DNA from: Ruminococcus sp. NK3A76
GTDB taxonomy: Bacteria; Bacillota; Clostridia; Oscillospirales; Ruminococcaceae
Reading direction: 5' to 3'
DNA length: 64,000 nucleotides
NCBI RefSeq assembly: GCF_000686125.1
Contig: NZ_JMMA01000002.1
Location: 2,542,001 to 2,606,000 of the forward strand
The notes beneath the pieces were generated by a model that was not told where the DNA came from, ran no database searches, and worked only from the letters and a program-made list of their open reading frames with translations. Below, in pieces: positions 16,565 through 25,364 of the stretch. The stretch's first letter is position 1, and each line of letters starts with the position of its first letter. The translations under genes and the position numbers were made by a program.

Positions 16565-17803
16565 TTACTGCTCTCCGCTTATCCCGCTTACCGAAAAGCT
16601 CATAACGCAGTCTGCCTGCTCGCTGCCGAATATCTTGTCGCCCCAGGCTATCCAAACCTCGCCTGCCGGAGTGTTTTTCCATAAAGCGCCGTTGTATTTG
16701 TACTGCTCGGGAACGAATGTTACGTCAGGCTCGCCATAGCGCTCCTTGAACAGGGCATATAAATTGTTGTAGCTCTCCTCGCACTCAGCGACAGTGGGGT
16801 TGTAGCCCTCGTCGGTGTTTATGTCGGTGTTCTTGTTAACGCCCACAGTGTATACCGTTTTGTCCTCCATGTCGTAGTCGATGTTCACATTCCGGAATTC
16901 TTCACCAAGCAGCGAAAATGCATCGCTGTAGCAATAGCTTGTCTTCTGAGCCATCTTGCCGAGCGCATTCATCACCTCGCCGACATCTTTCTGCTCGTAT
17001 CCGCTGCCGAAAACATTCTGTGTCAACTTCTCGGCATCAGAGATAAGCGTCCCCTGATAATTTGCCGCCAGCTGCTCGACAGAGTCAGGGTCGTTTGCGT
17101 AGGCAGGTGCTATCTGCATGGGGTTCTCCTCAAACGCCAGCGACAGTATCGAGCTGTTTTGCGAGGCAGAGTGCATATACTGAACGCTTATGTGTCCGTC
17201 GTCCCAGAGCGTGAATTCGTTGCTAAGCTCGTCGTCGCCCGATCTTGAATACTGCCCCTCGCCGTATTTTTCGGTAGTCATATCGCCAAGCGCCTTGTAA
17301 AGCTCATCAAGCGAACCGCTCTCTGTGCCCTTTGCAACAAACGCCGCACTTATGACCTTGCCTGTGTTCTCATCTACAGAAAAGTGCATACTCTCAAACG
17401 CCTTGCCCAAAAAAGCCACATCGCCATTGTAAGTGTATACCGTCACAGGGTTCTCTGTCTGGAAATCCTCTGTGTCCTCCTTGGTGTCAGGGTAGGTGCT
17501 CTTTATAAGCTCCCTTGCACTGTCCCTTTCCATTCCGAGCAGACTCAGCCCGAACTCATATCCGTTGCCGGCGTTGCTTTTTTCAGTATCATCTGCCTCA
17601 GAGCTGTTATCATCAGCACTGTCTGCTTCCGAGCTCTCCTCTTTCTCAGATGATCTTTCCGTCTCAACGACACTGCTGCTCTCCTTTGAGTCTGCCGGCT
17701 TGCTTTTTGCCTTTGAGCTGCTCTCGTCCACATCTCCGCAGGCGACGAGCCCCAGTGCCATTACCGCCGCCAGTGATACTGCTGCAATTTTCTTTGTTTT
17801 CAT
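16565..17803 (-). CDS. lipoprotein, paralogue 1
   Basis: 412 aa from the ATG preceded by AAAGGAG at 8 nt; an ATG 21 bp upstream would include the SD. The lipobox is LVAC with Cys22, then a Ser/Glu/Asp-rich linker to about residue 85. Two half-domains follow; the first opens with FGLSLLGMERDSARELI, a motif shared with both neighbouring lipoproteins. Probably a surface-anchored protein of unknown function, produced by tandem duplication. Confidence 0.75.
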   Translation of the reverse strand: MKTKKIAAVSLAAVMALGLVACGDVDESSSKAKSKPADSKESSSVVETERSSEKEESSEADSADDNSSEADDTEKSNAGNGYEFGLSLLGMERDSARELIKSTYPDTKEDTEDFQTENPVTVYTYNGDVAFLGKAFESMHFSVDENTGKVISAAFVAKGTESGSLDELYKALGDMTTEKYGEGQYSRSGDDELSNEFTLWDDGHISVQYMHSASQNSSILSLAFEENPMQIAPAYANDPDSVEQLAANYQGTLISDAEKLTQNVFGSGYEQKDVGEVMNALGKMAQKTSYCYSDAFSLLGEEFRNVNIDYDMEDKTVYTVGVNKNTDINTDEGYNPTVAECEESYNNLYALFKERYGEPDVTFVPEQYKYNGALWKNTPAGEVWIAWGDKIFGSEQADCVMSFSVSGISGEQ

Positions 17804-17804
17804 T

Positions 17805-19166
17805 CTACTTTTCTCCTTTCCCAAGCTCCTCGTGCCCGGATACCGATATTGTCACATTGTTGTAAAAGCCCACCTCCAGCTCGCCGGGGCCTGCCTCAGA
17901 GCGTGTGTCCTTTTCTATGAAAAGCTGTACATCAAAGCCGTATCCTGTGTTTTCCCACCGGTGCTCCTCCCAGTCAAATGTCGAATTTGAGCCGTTATAT
18001 GTTTCATCAGGCTCTCCCAGCACAGCGGCCAGCTTCGGCAAAATGCTGTTGTAAGCCTCTGCACAGTCCTCAGCGCTTTTGTAAACCTCCTCGCTGATAA
18101 GATAATCTTTCATCGAGAAATAAAATTCCGCCCTCAGCGTCTGTTTTGTGTGTGCATCGTAATCATACTCCAAAGATGTGAACTTCTCGCCGAATATCCC
18201 CAGTACACTGCCGCTGTAGCTCTGTGCAAGCTGATCCGTCCTGAATGCCACAGAGTGCATATTCGGCTCGTTTCTGTCAGCATTTCCGTAAAGGGTGCTG
18301 TCAAGAGTTATCCCGAGTGCGTCCTCTATAGTCTGCTGATAGCCCTCTTTCCCTGCTGCGAATACCTTTTTGCAAAGCTCTAAGCTCTCCTTTACATCAA
18401 GCATCACATCAGGCTCTGCCGCCTCGGGCGTGTCGGGCTTTTTCCGCTGAGCCTTTGTGTATTCATCATACCCCTTGCCGAAGGTCACCTTGAGGTTTGC
18501 ATAGCCCTCATTTAAGAATACGAATCTGCTCTCTATCCTCTGCTCCTCCCAGCGTGAGCTTTCGGTAGTCGTGTCGCCTTCAATGCTCACATCTGTTTTC
18601 ACTCTGCCGTATTCGCCCTCGACAGCTTCTTTAAACGCCTCATACTGCGTCCTTACATCGCTTTCAGGCAGCAGCCCTTCCTTGCCGTGCCCGAAGCCGT
18701 ATATGAGCCCCACGCCCTCTATCACGCCGCCGCCATTCTCGTCAGTCAGCAGATATATGCATTCGTATTTTCCTCCGAAAAGCTCTATCCTGCCCTCGTA
18801 ATCGTATCTTTTCATGTTCTCATTGGGCACATCGTCATTCTCAGTGCCGCTAAGATCGTCAAAAAGCTCGCTTATAAGCTCTCTCGCCGTTTCGGTGTCC
18901 ATTCCGATAAGCGCCTGCATAAGCTCAAAGCCCCCGTCATCAAGCGATATGTCGGGTGTGCCGCCCTCATCGTCAGAGCTTTCTTCATCGCCGCCCTTGG
19001 CGCTGTCAGAGCTGTCGGCCACGCTGCCCGTGCTGTCCGCAGCACCCGAAGCCGGGCTTATCTCAGCCTTGCTCTCTGAGCTGCTCTCATTTTCCTCACC
19101 GCAGGAAACAAGCCCCAGCGCCAGCACCGCTGCCATTATACCTGCTAAAATACGTTTTGTTGTCAT
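17805..19166 (-). CDS. lipoprotein, paralogue 2
   Basis: 453 aa from the ATG with AAGGAG 7 nt upstream; longer readings run into the 174-bp inverted-repeat element. Lipobox LVSC (Cys22), then a Ser/Glu/Asp linker and two half-domains starting with FELMQALIGMDTETARELI. The signal-peptide coding region and SD are nearly identical at the DNA level to those of paralogue 3, indicating recent duplication. Its stop lies 1 bp before the start of paralogue 1. Confidence 0.75.
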   Translation of the reverse strand: MTTKRILAGIMAAVLALGLVSCGEENESSSESKAEISPASGAADSTGSVADSSDSAKGGDEESSDDEGGTPDISLDDGGFELMQALIGMDTETARELISELFDDLSGTENDDVPNENMKRYDYEGRIELFGGKYECIYLLTDENGGGVIEGVGLIYGFGHGKEGLLPESDVRTQYEAFKEAVEGEYGRVKTDVSIEGDTTTESSRWEEQRIESRFVFLNEGYANLKVTFGKGYDEYTKAQRKKPDTPEAAEPDVMLDVKESLELCKKVFAAGKEGYQQTIEDALGITLDSTLYGNADRNEPNMHSVAFRTDQLAQSYSGSVLGIFGEKFTSLEYDYDAHTKQTLRAEFYFSMKDYLISEEVYKSAEDCAEAYNSILPKLAAVLGEPDETYNGSNSTFDWEEHRWENTGYGFDVQLFIEKDTRSEAGPGELEVGFYNNVTISVSGHEELGKGEK

Positions 19167-19184
19167 TTTGTTTCTCCTTGTTTT
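19098..19184. repeat. direct repeat of lipoprotein leader (copy a)
   Basis: About 88 bp covering SD, start and signal-peptide codons of paralogue 2; nearly identical to about 19950-20038 in paralogue 3. Confidence 0.7.
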
Positions 19185-19358
19185 AGGCAACACCGCACGA
19201 AGATTGTGCGCAAATTGCGCAGTCAGCTTTTTCGTCAGATTGCACAGATTTTCCGAAGGAATACTACCGTATTTCAAGAAAAAAATGTGTAATATGACGG
19301 AAAAGATGCAAGTAAGTTGCGTACAAAGCCTTCAGGCGGTCTTTGTGCGGTGTTGCCT
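19185..19358. repeat. 174-bp inverted-repeat element (copy M1)
   Basis: Ends are AGGCAACACCGC and its reverse complement. The interior folds into a nested hairpin with the apical sequence GGAATACTACCGTATTTC. It lies exactly between two lipoprotein paralogues: its last base precedes the stop codon of the upstream gene (19359) and it ends just before the SD region of paralogue 2. It carries no open reading frame of its own. Confidence 0.85.
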
Positions 19359-20021
19359 TTATAATTTACTTTCCGATGACCCGTCACTTTCTCCCTGTGA
19401 CTGTTTATCTTCATACTGCTTCTGATCTGTTTCTACACTATTCCCAAAAGACAGATAAACATCATATTGCCCCTCCGTGTATGACAGACATACCTCATCA
19501 TCTTCCCATTCATCAGTCGTTTTTTCAGAGGGGCTGCCCGGATATGCCACGTCCGCTTTATATTCTCCGTATTGTGATGATATCTTTTCAAGTAAGGCTT
19601 CATATATCTTTTCAGTCGGGCGGTCCTCCTGCTTTTTGCCCACAACATAAATAACTTTTGCGACCTTTCCTGTGGTATTATCGGCTTCAATACTCACAGC
19701 ATCAAACCTCTCGCCCAAAAACTCCAAGCTGCCGCCATTGGCATACATAGTCGCATCAATAACAGGTGTCATATTCACGACCCGTTGTTCCTCAGTATCG
19801 GGATATGTGTTTTTTAAAAGCTCCCTTGCAGCCTCCGCATCCATTCCAAGTATGCTCTGCGCAAATTCAAACTCGGCAGTATACTTGTTTTCATCAGCGC
19901 TGCTCTCGCTGACCTCTCCCGACGCACCGCCGTTGCTGCTCTCATTTCCCTCGCCGCAGGAAACAAGCCCCACCGCCAGCACCGCTGCCATTATACCTGC
20001 TAAAATACGTTTTGTTGTCAT
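19359..20021 (-). CDS. lipoprotein, paralogue 3 (single-domain)
   Basis: 220 aa with lipobox LVSC (Cys22), a Ser/Glu linker, and one domain beginning FEFAQSILGMDAEAARELL. It corresponds to the first half-domain of paralogues 1 and 2. The SD AAGGAG lies 7 nt upstream. The stop codon abuts element M1. Function unknown; probably cell-surface. Confidence 0.75.
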   Translation of the reverse strand: MTTKRILAGIMAAVLAVGLVSCGEGNESSNGGASGEVSESSADENKYTAEFEFAQSILGMDAEAARELLKNTYPDTEEQRVVNMTPVIDATMYANGGSLEFLGERFDAVSIEADNTTGKVAKVIYVVGKKQEDRPTEKIYEALLEKISSQYGEYKADVAYPGSPSEKTTDEWEDDEVCLSYTEGQYDVYLSFGNSVETDQKQYEDKQSQGESDGSSESKL

Positions 20022-20041
20022 TTTGTTTCTCCTTGTTTTTT

Positions 20042-20326
20042 TTATCTGGTAACATATCTTTTCTCTTCAAGAACGTGATACCCGTATTCAAAAATGCTCA
20101 CCCCGTAATACACCGTGCAGCGCTCTACAGTAAACTCCGTCCTCACGCCGTCCTTTTCTATCACTATCTCCCCCACATCGCTGCCTATCGCAAGACTGCT
20201 GTTTTTTATCTTTGTGATAAGGGTCAGATGCCCTTCCCTGACACGGTAATTCAGTATAAGACACCTGCGTCCGTCAACGTGTATCGGGTAATGCCTGTCT
20301 ATCTTGCCTTTTATCTTGTCTTTCAA
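20042..20326 (-). CDS. small conserved-looking protein of unknown function
   Basis: 94 aa, beta-rich and basic, no signal peptide or membrane segment. The start is TTG with GAGG 6 nt upstream; that SD lies over the end of the isochorismatase-like gene, so the pair is probably translationally linked. No family recognised. Confidence 0.55.
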   Translation of the reverse strand: MKDKIKGKIDRHYPIHVDGRRCLILNYRVREGHLTLITKIKNSSLAIGSDVGEIVIEKDGVRTEFTVERCTVYYGVSIFEYGYHVLEEKRYVTR

Positions 20327-20334
20327 TACTTACC

Positions 20335-20889
20335 TCACTCTTGCCTTATGTACTCTACCCCTGAACCCTTAAGCTTTTCTCTCGTCTTTTTTACTCTCGC
20401 CTCCGGGAACCGCCGCCCTATAGCATTTTCTATCATATATACCTTAACGCCCGTCTTGACTGCACCTTTGGCAGTCGCCCCGACGCAGCCGCATTCGTCA
20501 AGCCCGCACAGCACTACCTCAGTGTAGCCCTGCGCCTTCATGTGCTCACGAAAAGCCTTCGCTGTGTAGCTGTCAGGCAGGTTCTTCTCAAAGTAAAGGT
20601 CAGACACTATATCAAGCCCCGGATATAATTCAGCGCCCTTCGTTCCCCTTATAGAGAAGCCTATGAACCACTTGTTCGTTATAATATTCGGGAACATCTG
20701 CGCTATGTATATAACGTCATACCCCCTGCCCCTGTAGTCGGCGATAGCTTTGTTCACCGCCCCCACGAGCGCATCGGTGTCGTAAGAGAATATGGCTTTT
20801 CTCTCCGCCCATAGGTAGTCATTCTGCATATCTATCACGACTAATGCCTTCTTGCCTGCCATAGCTCTCCCCCGTCTTTCATCAGCCAT
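20335..20889 (-). CDS. isochorismatase-like cysteine hydrolase
   Basis: 184 aa. The family triad is visible: Asp in ALVVIDMQNDYL, Lys in DLYFEKNLPDSYTAKAF, and Cys in GLDECGCVGATA. Members hydrolyse amides or isochorismate (nicotinamidase, biuret or carbamoyl hydrolases); substrate not assignable. An alternative start (ATG 20862, GGGGGAG upstream) would remove nine residues. A promoter lies at 20930-20958. Confidence 0.85.
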   Translation of the reverse strand: MADERRGRAMAGKKALVVIDMQNDYLWAERKAIFSYDTDALVGAVNKAIADYRGRGYDVIYIAQMFPNIITNKWFIGFSIRGTKGAELYPGLDIVSDLYFEKNLPDSYTAKAFREHMKAQGYTEVVLCGLDECGCVGATAKGAVKTGVKVYMIENAIGRRFPEARVKKTREKLKGSGVEYIRQE

Positions 20890-20929
20890 AAGCTATCACC
20901 AAAAAAGCAAATAGCTATTTGTTATAACA

Positions 20930-20958
20930 ATTATACCCTATTCCCCTCAAAAAATCAA
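20930..20958 (-). promoter_or_regulatory. sigma-A promoter of the isochorismatase-like gene
   Basis: Minus-strand TTGATT, 17 bp, TATAAT (with GGG before the -10). Confidence 0.6.
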
Positions 20959-20984
20959 GCCTATTTTTCAGTCCTGAGTATATA

Positions 20985-21080
20985 TTGCCCGAATGGGCAT
21001 TTCATCTTATCCTTTAAGCCTATGGCTTAAAGGATAAGATACCTCACCTGTTACCTGTTACCTGTTACCTGTTACCTGAA
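20985..21080. repeat. palindrome/heptamer mosaic (copy R2, short)
   Basis: Contains TGCCCGAATGGGCA, the hairpin TCCTTTAAGCCTATGGCTTAAAGGA (arms of 10 bp) and four TGTTACC heptamers. Confidence 0.7.
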
Positions 21081-21082
21081 AA

Positions 21083-21112
21083 AAACGGCCGCCCCTGCCG
21101 GAGCGACCGTTC
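21083..21112 (-). terminator. terminator of the aminotransferase gene
   Basis: Stem AACGGTCGC/GCGGCCGTT on the minus strand followed by a T-run. Confidence 0.75.
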
Positions 21113-21143
21113 ACTATATTAATATTCTTTTACTTATCATGCC

Positions 21144-22424
21144 TTACTTGGCTAACAGTACCTCAGCACTTGCTATCTTAACAGCTGTGATGAATACCTT
21201 CATAGCCTGTTCAAGCTCTGCAATAGGCGGAAGTGTCGGAGCTATCCTTATGTTGCTGTCCTTGGGGTCCTTGCCGTAGGGGAAGGTAGCGCCTGCACCT
21301 GTCATAACAACGCCTGCCTCCTTGCAAAGCGCAACTACTCTCTTTGCACAGCCCGGAAGTGTGTCAAATGCTATGAAGTAGCCGCCCTTCGGTGTGTTGT
21401 AAGAGCCGATGCCAAGGGGCTTGATGTTCTCGTCCAGCGCCTTGATAACAGCGTCAAACTTCGGAGCTATGATAGCTGCGTGCTTTTTCATGTGAGCCTT
21501 TACGCCCTCAAAGTCCCCAAAGAACTTTGCGTGTCTTAACTGGTTTATCTTGTCAAAGCCTATAGTCTGAACTGTCATGTGATACTTGACATAATCGGTG
21601 TTGGCCTTGCTCGCAGCCATTACCGCAACGCCTGCACCTGCAAAGGATACCTTTGAGGTCGATGCAAAGATGTATACCATGTCGTCATTGCCGGCCTTCT
21701 TGCACTCGTCAAGAATGTTGAGCAGAGTGTCGGGCGTGTCTGTCAGATGATGTATGCAGTAAGCGTTGTCCCAGAATATCCTGAAATCCTTTGCCTTGGG
21801 CTTAAGGCTTGCAAAACGCTTTACTGTCTCGTCAGAGTATGTGATGCCTGTCGGGTTTGCATACATGGGTACGCACCAGATGCCCTTTATGCTCTCGTCC
21901 TCTGAAACGAGCTTCTCTATCATGTCCATGTCAGGGCCGTTCTCGCCTATAGGAATGTTTATCATCTCAAAGCCGAAGCGCTCTGTTATAGCAAAGTGCC
22001 TGTCATAACCCGGCACCGGGCAGAGCCATTTGAGCTTGCCCTGATCCTTAAGAGGAGTGCTGTCCTTGCTTACGCCGAACATATAGTTTCTTGCTATAGT
22101 ATCATACATAAGGTTGAGTGAGGAATTGCCGCCTACGATGAGCTCCTCGTCAGCCACGCCCAGCATATCGCAGAATATCTTCTTTGTGTCCTTTATGCCG
22201 TCGAGAACGCCGTAGTTGCGGCAGTCTGTTCCGTCAAGAGCCTTGCAGTCGCTTGATGAGTTCACAGCATCGAGCATACCCTTTGTGAGCGAGAGCTGGT
22301 CTGCGGCAGGCTTGCCTCTTGCCATGTTGAGTGCAAGACCCAAAGCCTTGTAGCCCTCGTATTCGCTCATAGCGTCAGCTAAAACGCCCTCAAGCTGTTC
22401 CTTTGTCATTTCCGTCATCAGCAT
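21144..22424 (-). CDS. class I aminotransferase (type Ic aspartate aminotransferase-like)
   Basis: 426 aa PLP enzyme. The N-terminal LGLALNMARGKPAADQL, the WDNAYCIHHL segment and the Schiff-base lysine in STSKVSFAGAG match the MocR-like/type Ic aspartate aminotransferase group. Transamination of aspartate or a related amino acid is expected. The start is the ATG 8 nt after GGAGG; the upstream GTG overlaps that SD. Monocistronic, with its own promoter-like and terminator signals. Confidence 0.85.
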   Translation of the reverse strand: MLMTEMTKEQLEGVLADAMSEYEGYKALGLALNMARGKPAADQLSLTKGMLDAVNSSSDCKALDGTDCRNYGVLDGIKDTKKIFCDMLGVADEELIVGGNSSLNLMYDTIARNYMFGVSKDSTPLKDQGKLKWLCPVPGYDRHFAITERFGFEMINIPIGENGPDMDMIEKLVSEDESIKGIWCVPMYANPTGITYSDETVKRFASLKPKAKDFRIFWDNAYCIHHLTDTPDTLLNILDECKKAGNDDMVYIFASTSKVSFAGAGVAVMAASKANTDYVKYHMTVQTIGFDKINQLRHAKFFGDFEGVKAHMKKHAAIIAPKFDAVIKALDENIKPLGIGSYNTPKGGYFIAFDTLPGCAKRVVALCKEAGVVMTGAGATFPYGKDPKDSNIRIAPTLPPIAELEQAMKVFITAVKIASAEVLLAK

Positions 22425-22475
22425 AATAATTTCCTCCACACCATATAATTCGTCTGTCAGTGTTTTACCTTTATT

Positions 22476-22504
22476 ATTTTATACTTTTCGGCAGGATTTT
22501 GCAA
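22476..22504 (-). promoter_or_regulatory. probable promoter of the aminotransferase gene
   Basis: Minus-strand TTGCAA, 17 bp, TAAAAT; weaker than the other promoters listed. Confidence 0.4.
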
Positions 22505-22617
22505 GTTATTTTTTCAAATCCTGCAAAAAAATCAGAACTTTGCACATACAGCGCCCCAAAAACACCCCCGATATGGTAATAATGATACACCGTTTACGAA
22601 TTATTCAAAAACAAATA

Positions 22618-22885
22618 ATTCACAAAGGCGAAGCCAATGCAGAATCAAGAATGCATAATGCATAATTGATGTGCGCGCCGCTTGGTCAGTTAACAGTTAA
22701 CAGGTAACAGGTAACAGTTGTGGTGTCGGCTTACGCCGACGAGATGCCCATTCGGGCGTGTTTGTCGGACGATTTCAGCTAAATCGTAGGATATGCAGCC
22801 GAAGGGTCGGGGTGGCGCATGAGCCCTCACGATGTACCCTATGAGAGCGAGAGAACGGTCTTGAAGGCAAGCTGCCTGCAAAATA
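22618..22885. repeat. heptamer-bounded palindrome mosaic (copy R3)
   Basis: Begins with GCATAAT-type heptamers, then CAGTTAA/CAGGTAA arrays, then the palindromes GTCGGCTTACGCCGAC and TGCCCATTCGGGCA. Bases 22681-22758 are the exact reverse complement of 27048-27125 in copy R4. Confidence 0.8.
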
Positions 22886-22949
22886 AAAAAGCCCCACGCA
22901 CAGCGCAGGGATACTTGACAAAACCGCAATAATATGCTATAATACTATC

Positions 22950-23070
22950 AGAAAATGAGAACTAAGCCCCCGAGGGACGCTGGTAACGCCCTCAGGTTGA
23001 TCGGCAGTTCTCCTGTGAATTAGTGTTATGAAAGCACCGCTTAACTGGAGATGGCGGTGCTTTCCTTTTT
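22950..23070 (+). ncRNA. antitoxin RNA of type I locus TA1
   Basis: Promoter TTGACA (22915-22920), 17 bp, TATAAT (22938-22943). The RNA carries a hairpin CCGAGGG/CCCTCAGG, a CTCCT motif (23010-23014) and ends at the hairpin AAAGCACCGC/GCGGTGCTTT (23031-23063) with a T-run. It converges on the toxin gene, overlapping its 3' end, as in the Bacillus TxpA/RatA arrangement. The RNA itself is inferred. Confidence 0.75.
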
Positions 23071-23105
23071 ATGCTGTCTCTTTCGAGCCTACATTAAGTA
23101 CTTGC

Positions 23106-23216
23106 TTATCTCTTCTTGTTTATCTTGAAGAGGACGATCAGAACTGCTATCACATTTATAATACCTATGATAGTGTTAACAAACAGAAAAAGATCTGAAT
23201 ATGTCACATAGCTCAT
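23106..23216 (-). CDS. type I toxin, holin-like membrane peptide (TA1)
   Basis: 36 aa: short polar start (MSYVTYSDLFLF), one hydrophobic helix and a basic tail (KINKKR), the pattern of TxpA/BsrG-like putative holin-like toxins. The SD GGAGG is locked in a hairpin TTCTCCC-GAAA-GGGAGG (23225-23241). Promoter on the minus strand: TTGACA (23329-23334), 17 bp, TATAAT (23306-23311), giving a leader of about 83 nt. Too short for routine gene callers. Confidence 0.8.
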   Translation of the reverse strand: MSYVTYSDLFLFVNTIIGIINVIAVLIVLFKINKKR

Positions 23217-23334
23217 CACGCACACCTCCCTTTCGGGAGAACCGCCGTTTCTGCTTTGCTTAGCCCCTCGCCTTCCGGCTCAGTCTGCCTTTTGGCATTG
23301 AATGCATTATAGCACAAAGCTTTCAGAATGTCAA

Positions 23335-23670
23335 TTATTCTCTATCAAACATCTGTGCATTCCCTTCCTCATCAAACACCACAAGCCCCACCTTTCCCCC
23401 GTGGTTCTCGTATATCAGCTCCGCCCTCTCGCACCTGTTCTCAAAGCAAAGCTCGCACCTGTACCCTATCTCCCCGTCAGCGAGCAGCCTGTCATCGACC
23501 TTATATATGCTCAAAACGGCAGATTCCGCCACTCCGTCATGGTAGAATTCCGCCGTTTTTCCGTCTGTTTTTATTATCGTTTCCCCTGAGCTCCACGTCC
23601 CGTCGAGCAGTGTGCCGCTTAGTGTCAGCGCTCGGTATAGCTTTATAGCACCAACCGTCATAAGGATCAC
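23335..23670 (-). CDS. hypothetical protein with probable N-terminal membrane helix
   Basis: 111 aa as written from GTG, with a beta-rich domain (GTLLDGTWSSGETIIKTDG) and two CxxxC-like cysteines. The GTG lies inside a hydrophobic stretch; reading upstream to a CTG codon at 23733-23731 region, just after GAGGTGA, would restore a complete membrane segment (YAVWLIATGLAAVILMTVG). The true start may therefore be a non-standard codon overlapping the end of the amidohydrolase gene. Function unknown. Confidence 0.55.
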   Translation of the reverse strand: MILMTVGAIKLYRALTLSGTLLDGTWSSGETIIKTDGKTAEFYHDGVAESAVLSIYKVDDRLLADGEIGYRCELCFENRCERAELIYENHGGKVGLVVFDEEGNAQMFDRE

Positions 23671-23729
23671 CGCCGCTAAGCCTGTGGCGATAAGCCATAC
23701 TGCGTACCTTTTCTCGTCCGCCGAAAGGC

Positions 23730-25022
23730 TCAGTTTTTCACCTCGTTCTGTATGCGCTCTGCCCTTGCCTGAACATTTTTGTATATCTCCTGCGCATCAG
23801 CTGTTACGAACTTGCCGTCCTCGTAGAGCACCCTGCCTGCGCACATCGTGAGCTTTACATTCTGCTTGCTGCCGCTGTAAACTATGTTCTTGCCCAAGTT
23901 GTTTACCGGCTGCATATTCGGCTGTGAAAGGTCTATCATTATCAGGTCTGCCTGCTTGCCGGCTTCAAGAGTGTCGCAGTCATCAAGCCCCATAGCCCTC
24001 GCTCCGCCGACAGTTGCCGCATAGAGCACGCTGTTTGCATCGCAGGCCGCAGCATCACGCTCTCTGAGCTTGCAAAGGCCGGTCATAAGGAACATCTCCC
24101 TGAACATATCAAGCGCATTGTTGCTTGCAGGGCCGTCTGTTCCGAGCGCAAGGCCGATGCCCTTTTCCTGCATTTTCCTGATGTTTGCAATGCCGCTTGC
24201 GAGCTTGGTGTTCGAGCCCGGATTGTGTACAGCGTATACCCCACGCTTTTTGAATATGTCCATGTCTTCATCGCTCATGTGAACGCAGTGGAAGCCGCCG
24301 CCGCCGTAGTTGTATATCCCTAAGCTGTCAAACAGCTGTGTCGGTGTCTTGCCGTATTTTTCTATGCACTCTCTGACTTCCTTTGCAGTCTCGCTGTTGT
24401 GGGTGTAAACAGGCGCTTTGTATTTCTCAGCGAGCGCCGCTATCCTTTCAAGCAGACTTTTCTCGCAGGTGTACTCTGCATGAAATCCCAGCCTGAATGA
24501 TATCAGAGGGTCAAGCCCGTTATACTTAAGATAATACCCCTCCAGCCTGTCAGCATTGCTCTCATCACCCGATACTGCACCGCAAAGCACAGACCTAAAG
24601 CCCATCTCCACGCAGGCCTTTACATAATCGTCAAGCTCAAAATACATATCAAAGCTCGCAGTTATGCCGCTTGTGAGATATTCAAGGTTTGCCAGCTTTG
24701 TGAACCAGTAAACGTCCTCGCCTGTGAGCTTTGCTTCAAGAGGGAATACCTTGTTAAAAAGCCACTCCTGCAAGGGCAGGTCATCAGCATACGAGCGTAA
24801 AAACGTCATTGCCGAGTGTGTGTGCGCATTTTTAAACGAAGGCATTATAAGATTTTTCATAGCGCATATCTCACGCTCAAACTGCGCCCCTTCAAGCTGC
24901 TCCTTTGTGGGCACGCCGACAAACGCTATCTTGTCCCCGTCAGTCCAGACCTCGCCCTCAGTTATCTCAAAAGGCCTGTCGCCTGCAAGGGTCATTATCC
25001 GTGCATTTTTTATCCTTATCAT
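23730..25022 (-). CDS. amidohydrolase, MTA/SAH deaminase-like
   Basis: 430 aa metal-dependent hydrolase. The zinc-binding HxH is His67/His69 in FKNAHTHSAM; later ligands lie in FHAEYTCEKS, HNSETAKE and ALGTDGPASNN. The family deaminates 5'-methylthioadenosine, S-adenosylhomocysteine or related compounds. The start follows GGGGGA. It has its own promoter (25062-25090), and the small gene 23335-23670 follows it immediately. Confidence 0.87.
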   Translation of the reverse strand: MIRIKNARIMTLAGDRPFEITEGEVWTDGDKIAFVGVPTKEQLEGAQFEREICAMKNLIMPSFKNAHTHSAMTFLRSYADDLPLQEWLFNKVFPLEAKLTGEDVYWFTKLANLEYLTSGITASFDMYFELDDYVKACVEMGFRSVLCGAVSGDESNADRLEGYYLKYNGLDPLISFRLGFHAEYTCEKSLLERIAALAEKYKAPVYTHNSETAKEVRECIEKYGKTPTQLFDSLGIYNYGGGGFHCVHMSDEDMDIFKKRGVYAVHNPGSNTKLASGIANIRKMQEKGIGLALGTDGPASNNALDMFREMFLMTGLCKLRERDAAACDANSVLYAATVGGARAMGLDDCDTLEAGKQADLIMIDLSQPNMQPVNNLGKNIVYSGSKQNVKLTMCAGRVLYEDGKFVTADAQEIYKNVQARAERIQNEVKN

Positions 25023-25061
25023 AGAAGTATCCCCCTTTTTATGTATGATCTGGTTATAGTT

Positions 25062-25090
25062 ATTATATTATTATTCCCACTCTTTGTCAA
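25062..25090 (-). promoter_or_regulatory. sigma-A promoter of the amidohydrolase gene
   Basis: Minus-strand TTGACA, 17 bp, TATAAT; both hexamers perfect. Confidence 0.75.
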
Positions 25091-25138
25091 GGGCAATACC
25101 ACACAAAGCCGGCAGGCGGTCTTTGTGCGGTGCTGCCC
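25091..25138. repeat. collapsed inverted-repeat element (48 bp)
   Basis: An almost perfect palindrome made only of the two ends of the 174-bp family (GGGCAATACCACACAAAG ... CTTTGTGCGGTGCTGCCC). Confidence 0.65.
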
Positions 25139-25159
25139 GGGTGTGTCAGTTTTTACGGG

Positions 25160-25188
25160 TTGCTTTTTTCCTCGTCTTGTGATATAAT
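25160..25188 (+). promoter_or_regulatory. sigma-A promoter of the CE2-like esterase gene
   Basis: TTGCTT, 17 bp, TATAAT. Start near 25195 gives a 170-nt leader that contains element M2. Confidence 0.6.
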
Positions 25189-25260
25189 ATAATCTGTATA
25201 TAATAAAAACAGTAAGTAGGAAGGCGCCCTATGTGCCTGGTGCCGCATAAGATATGATAA

Positions 25261-25332
25261 AGGCAACACCGCACAAAGACCGCCTGAAGGCTTTGTACGC
25301 AATTTGCGCACAATCTTCGTGCGGTGTTGCCT
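25261..25332. repeat. internally deleted inverted-repeat element (copy M2, 72 bp)
   Basis: Both ends of the family are intact (AGGCAACACCGC and GCGGTGTTGCCT) but about 100 bp of the centre is missing; orientation is opposite to M1. It forms a strong hairpin in the mRNA leader of the esterase gene. Confidence 0.75.
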
Positions 25333-25364
25333 AAAATAAATGAACGCAGAAAGGAGCCACCACA

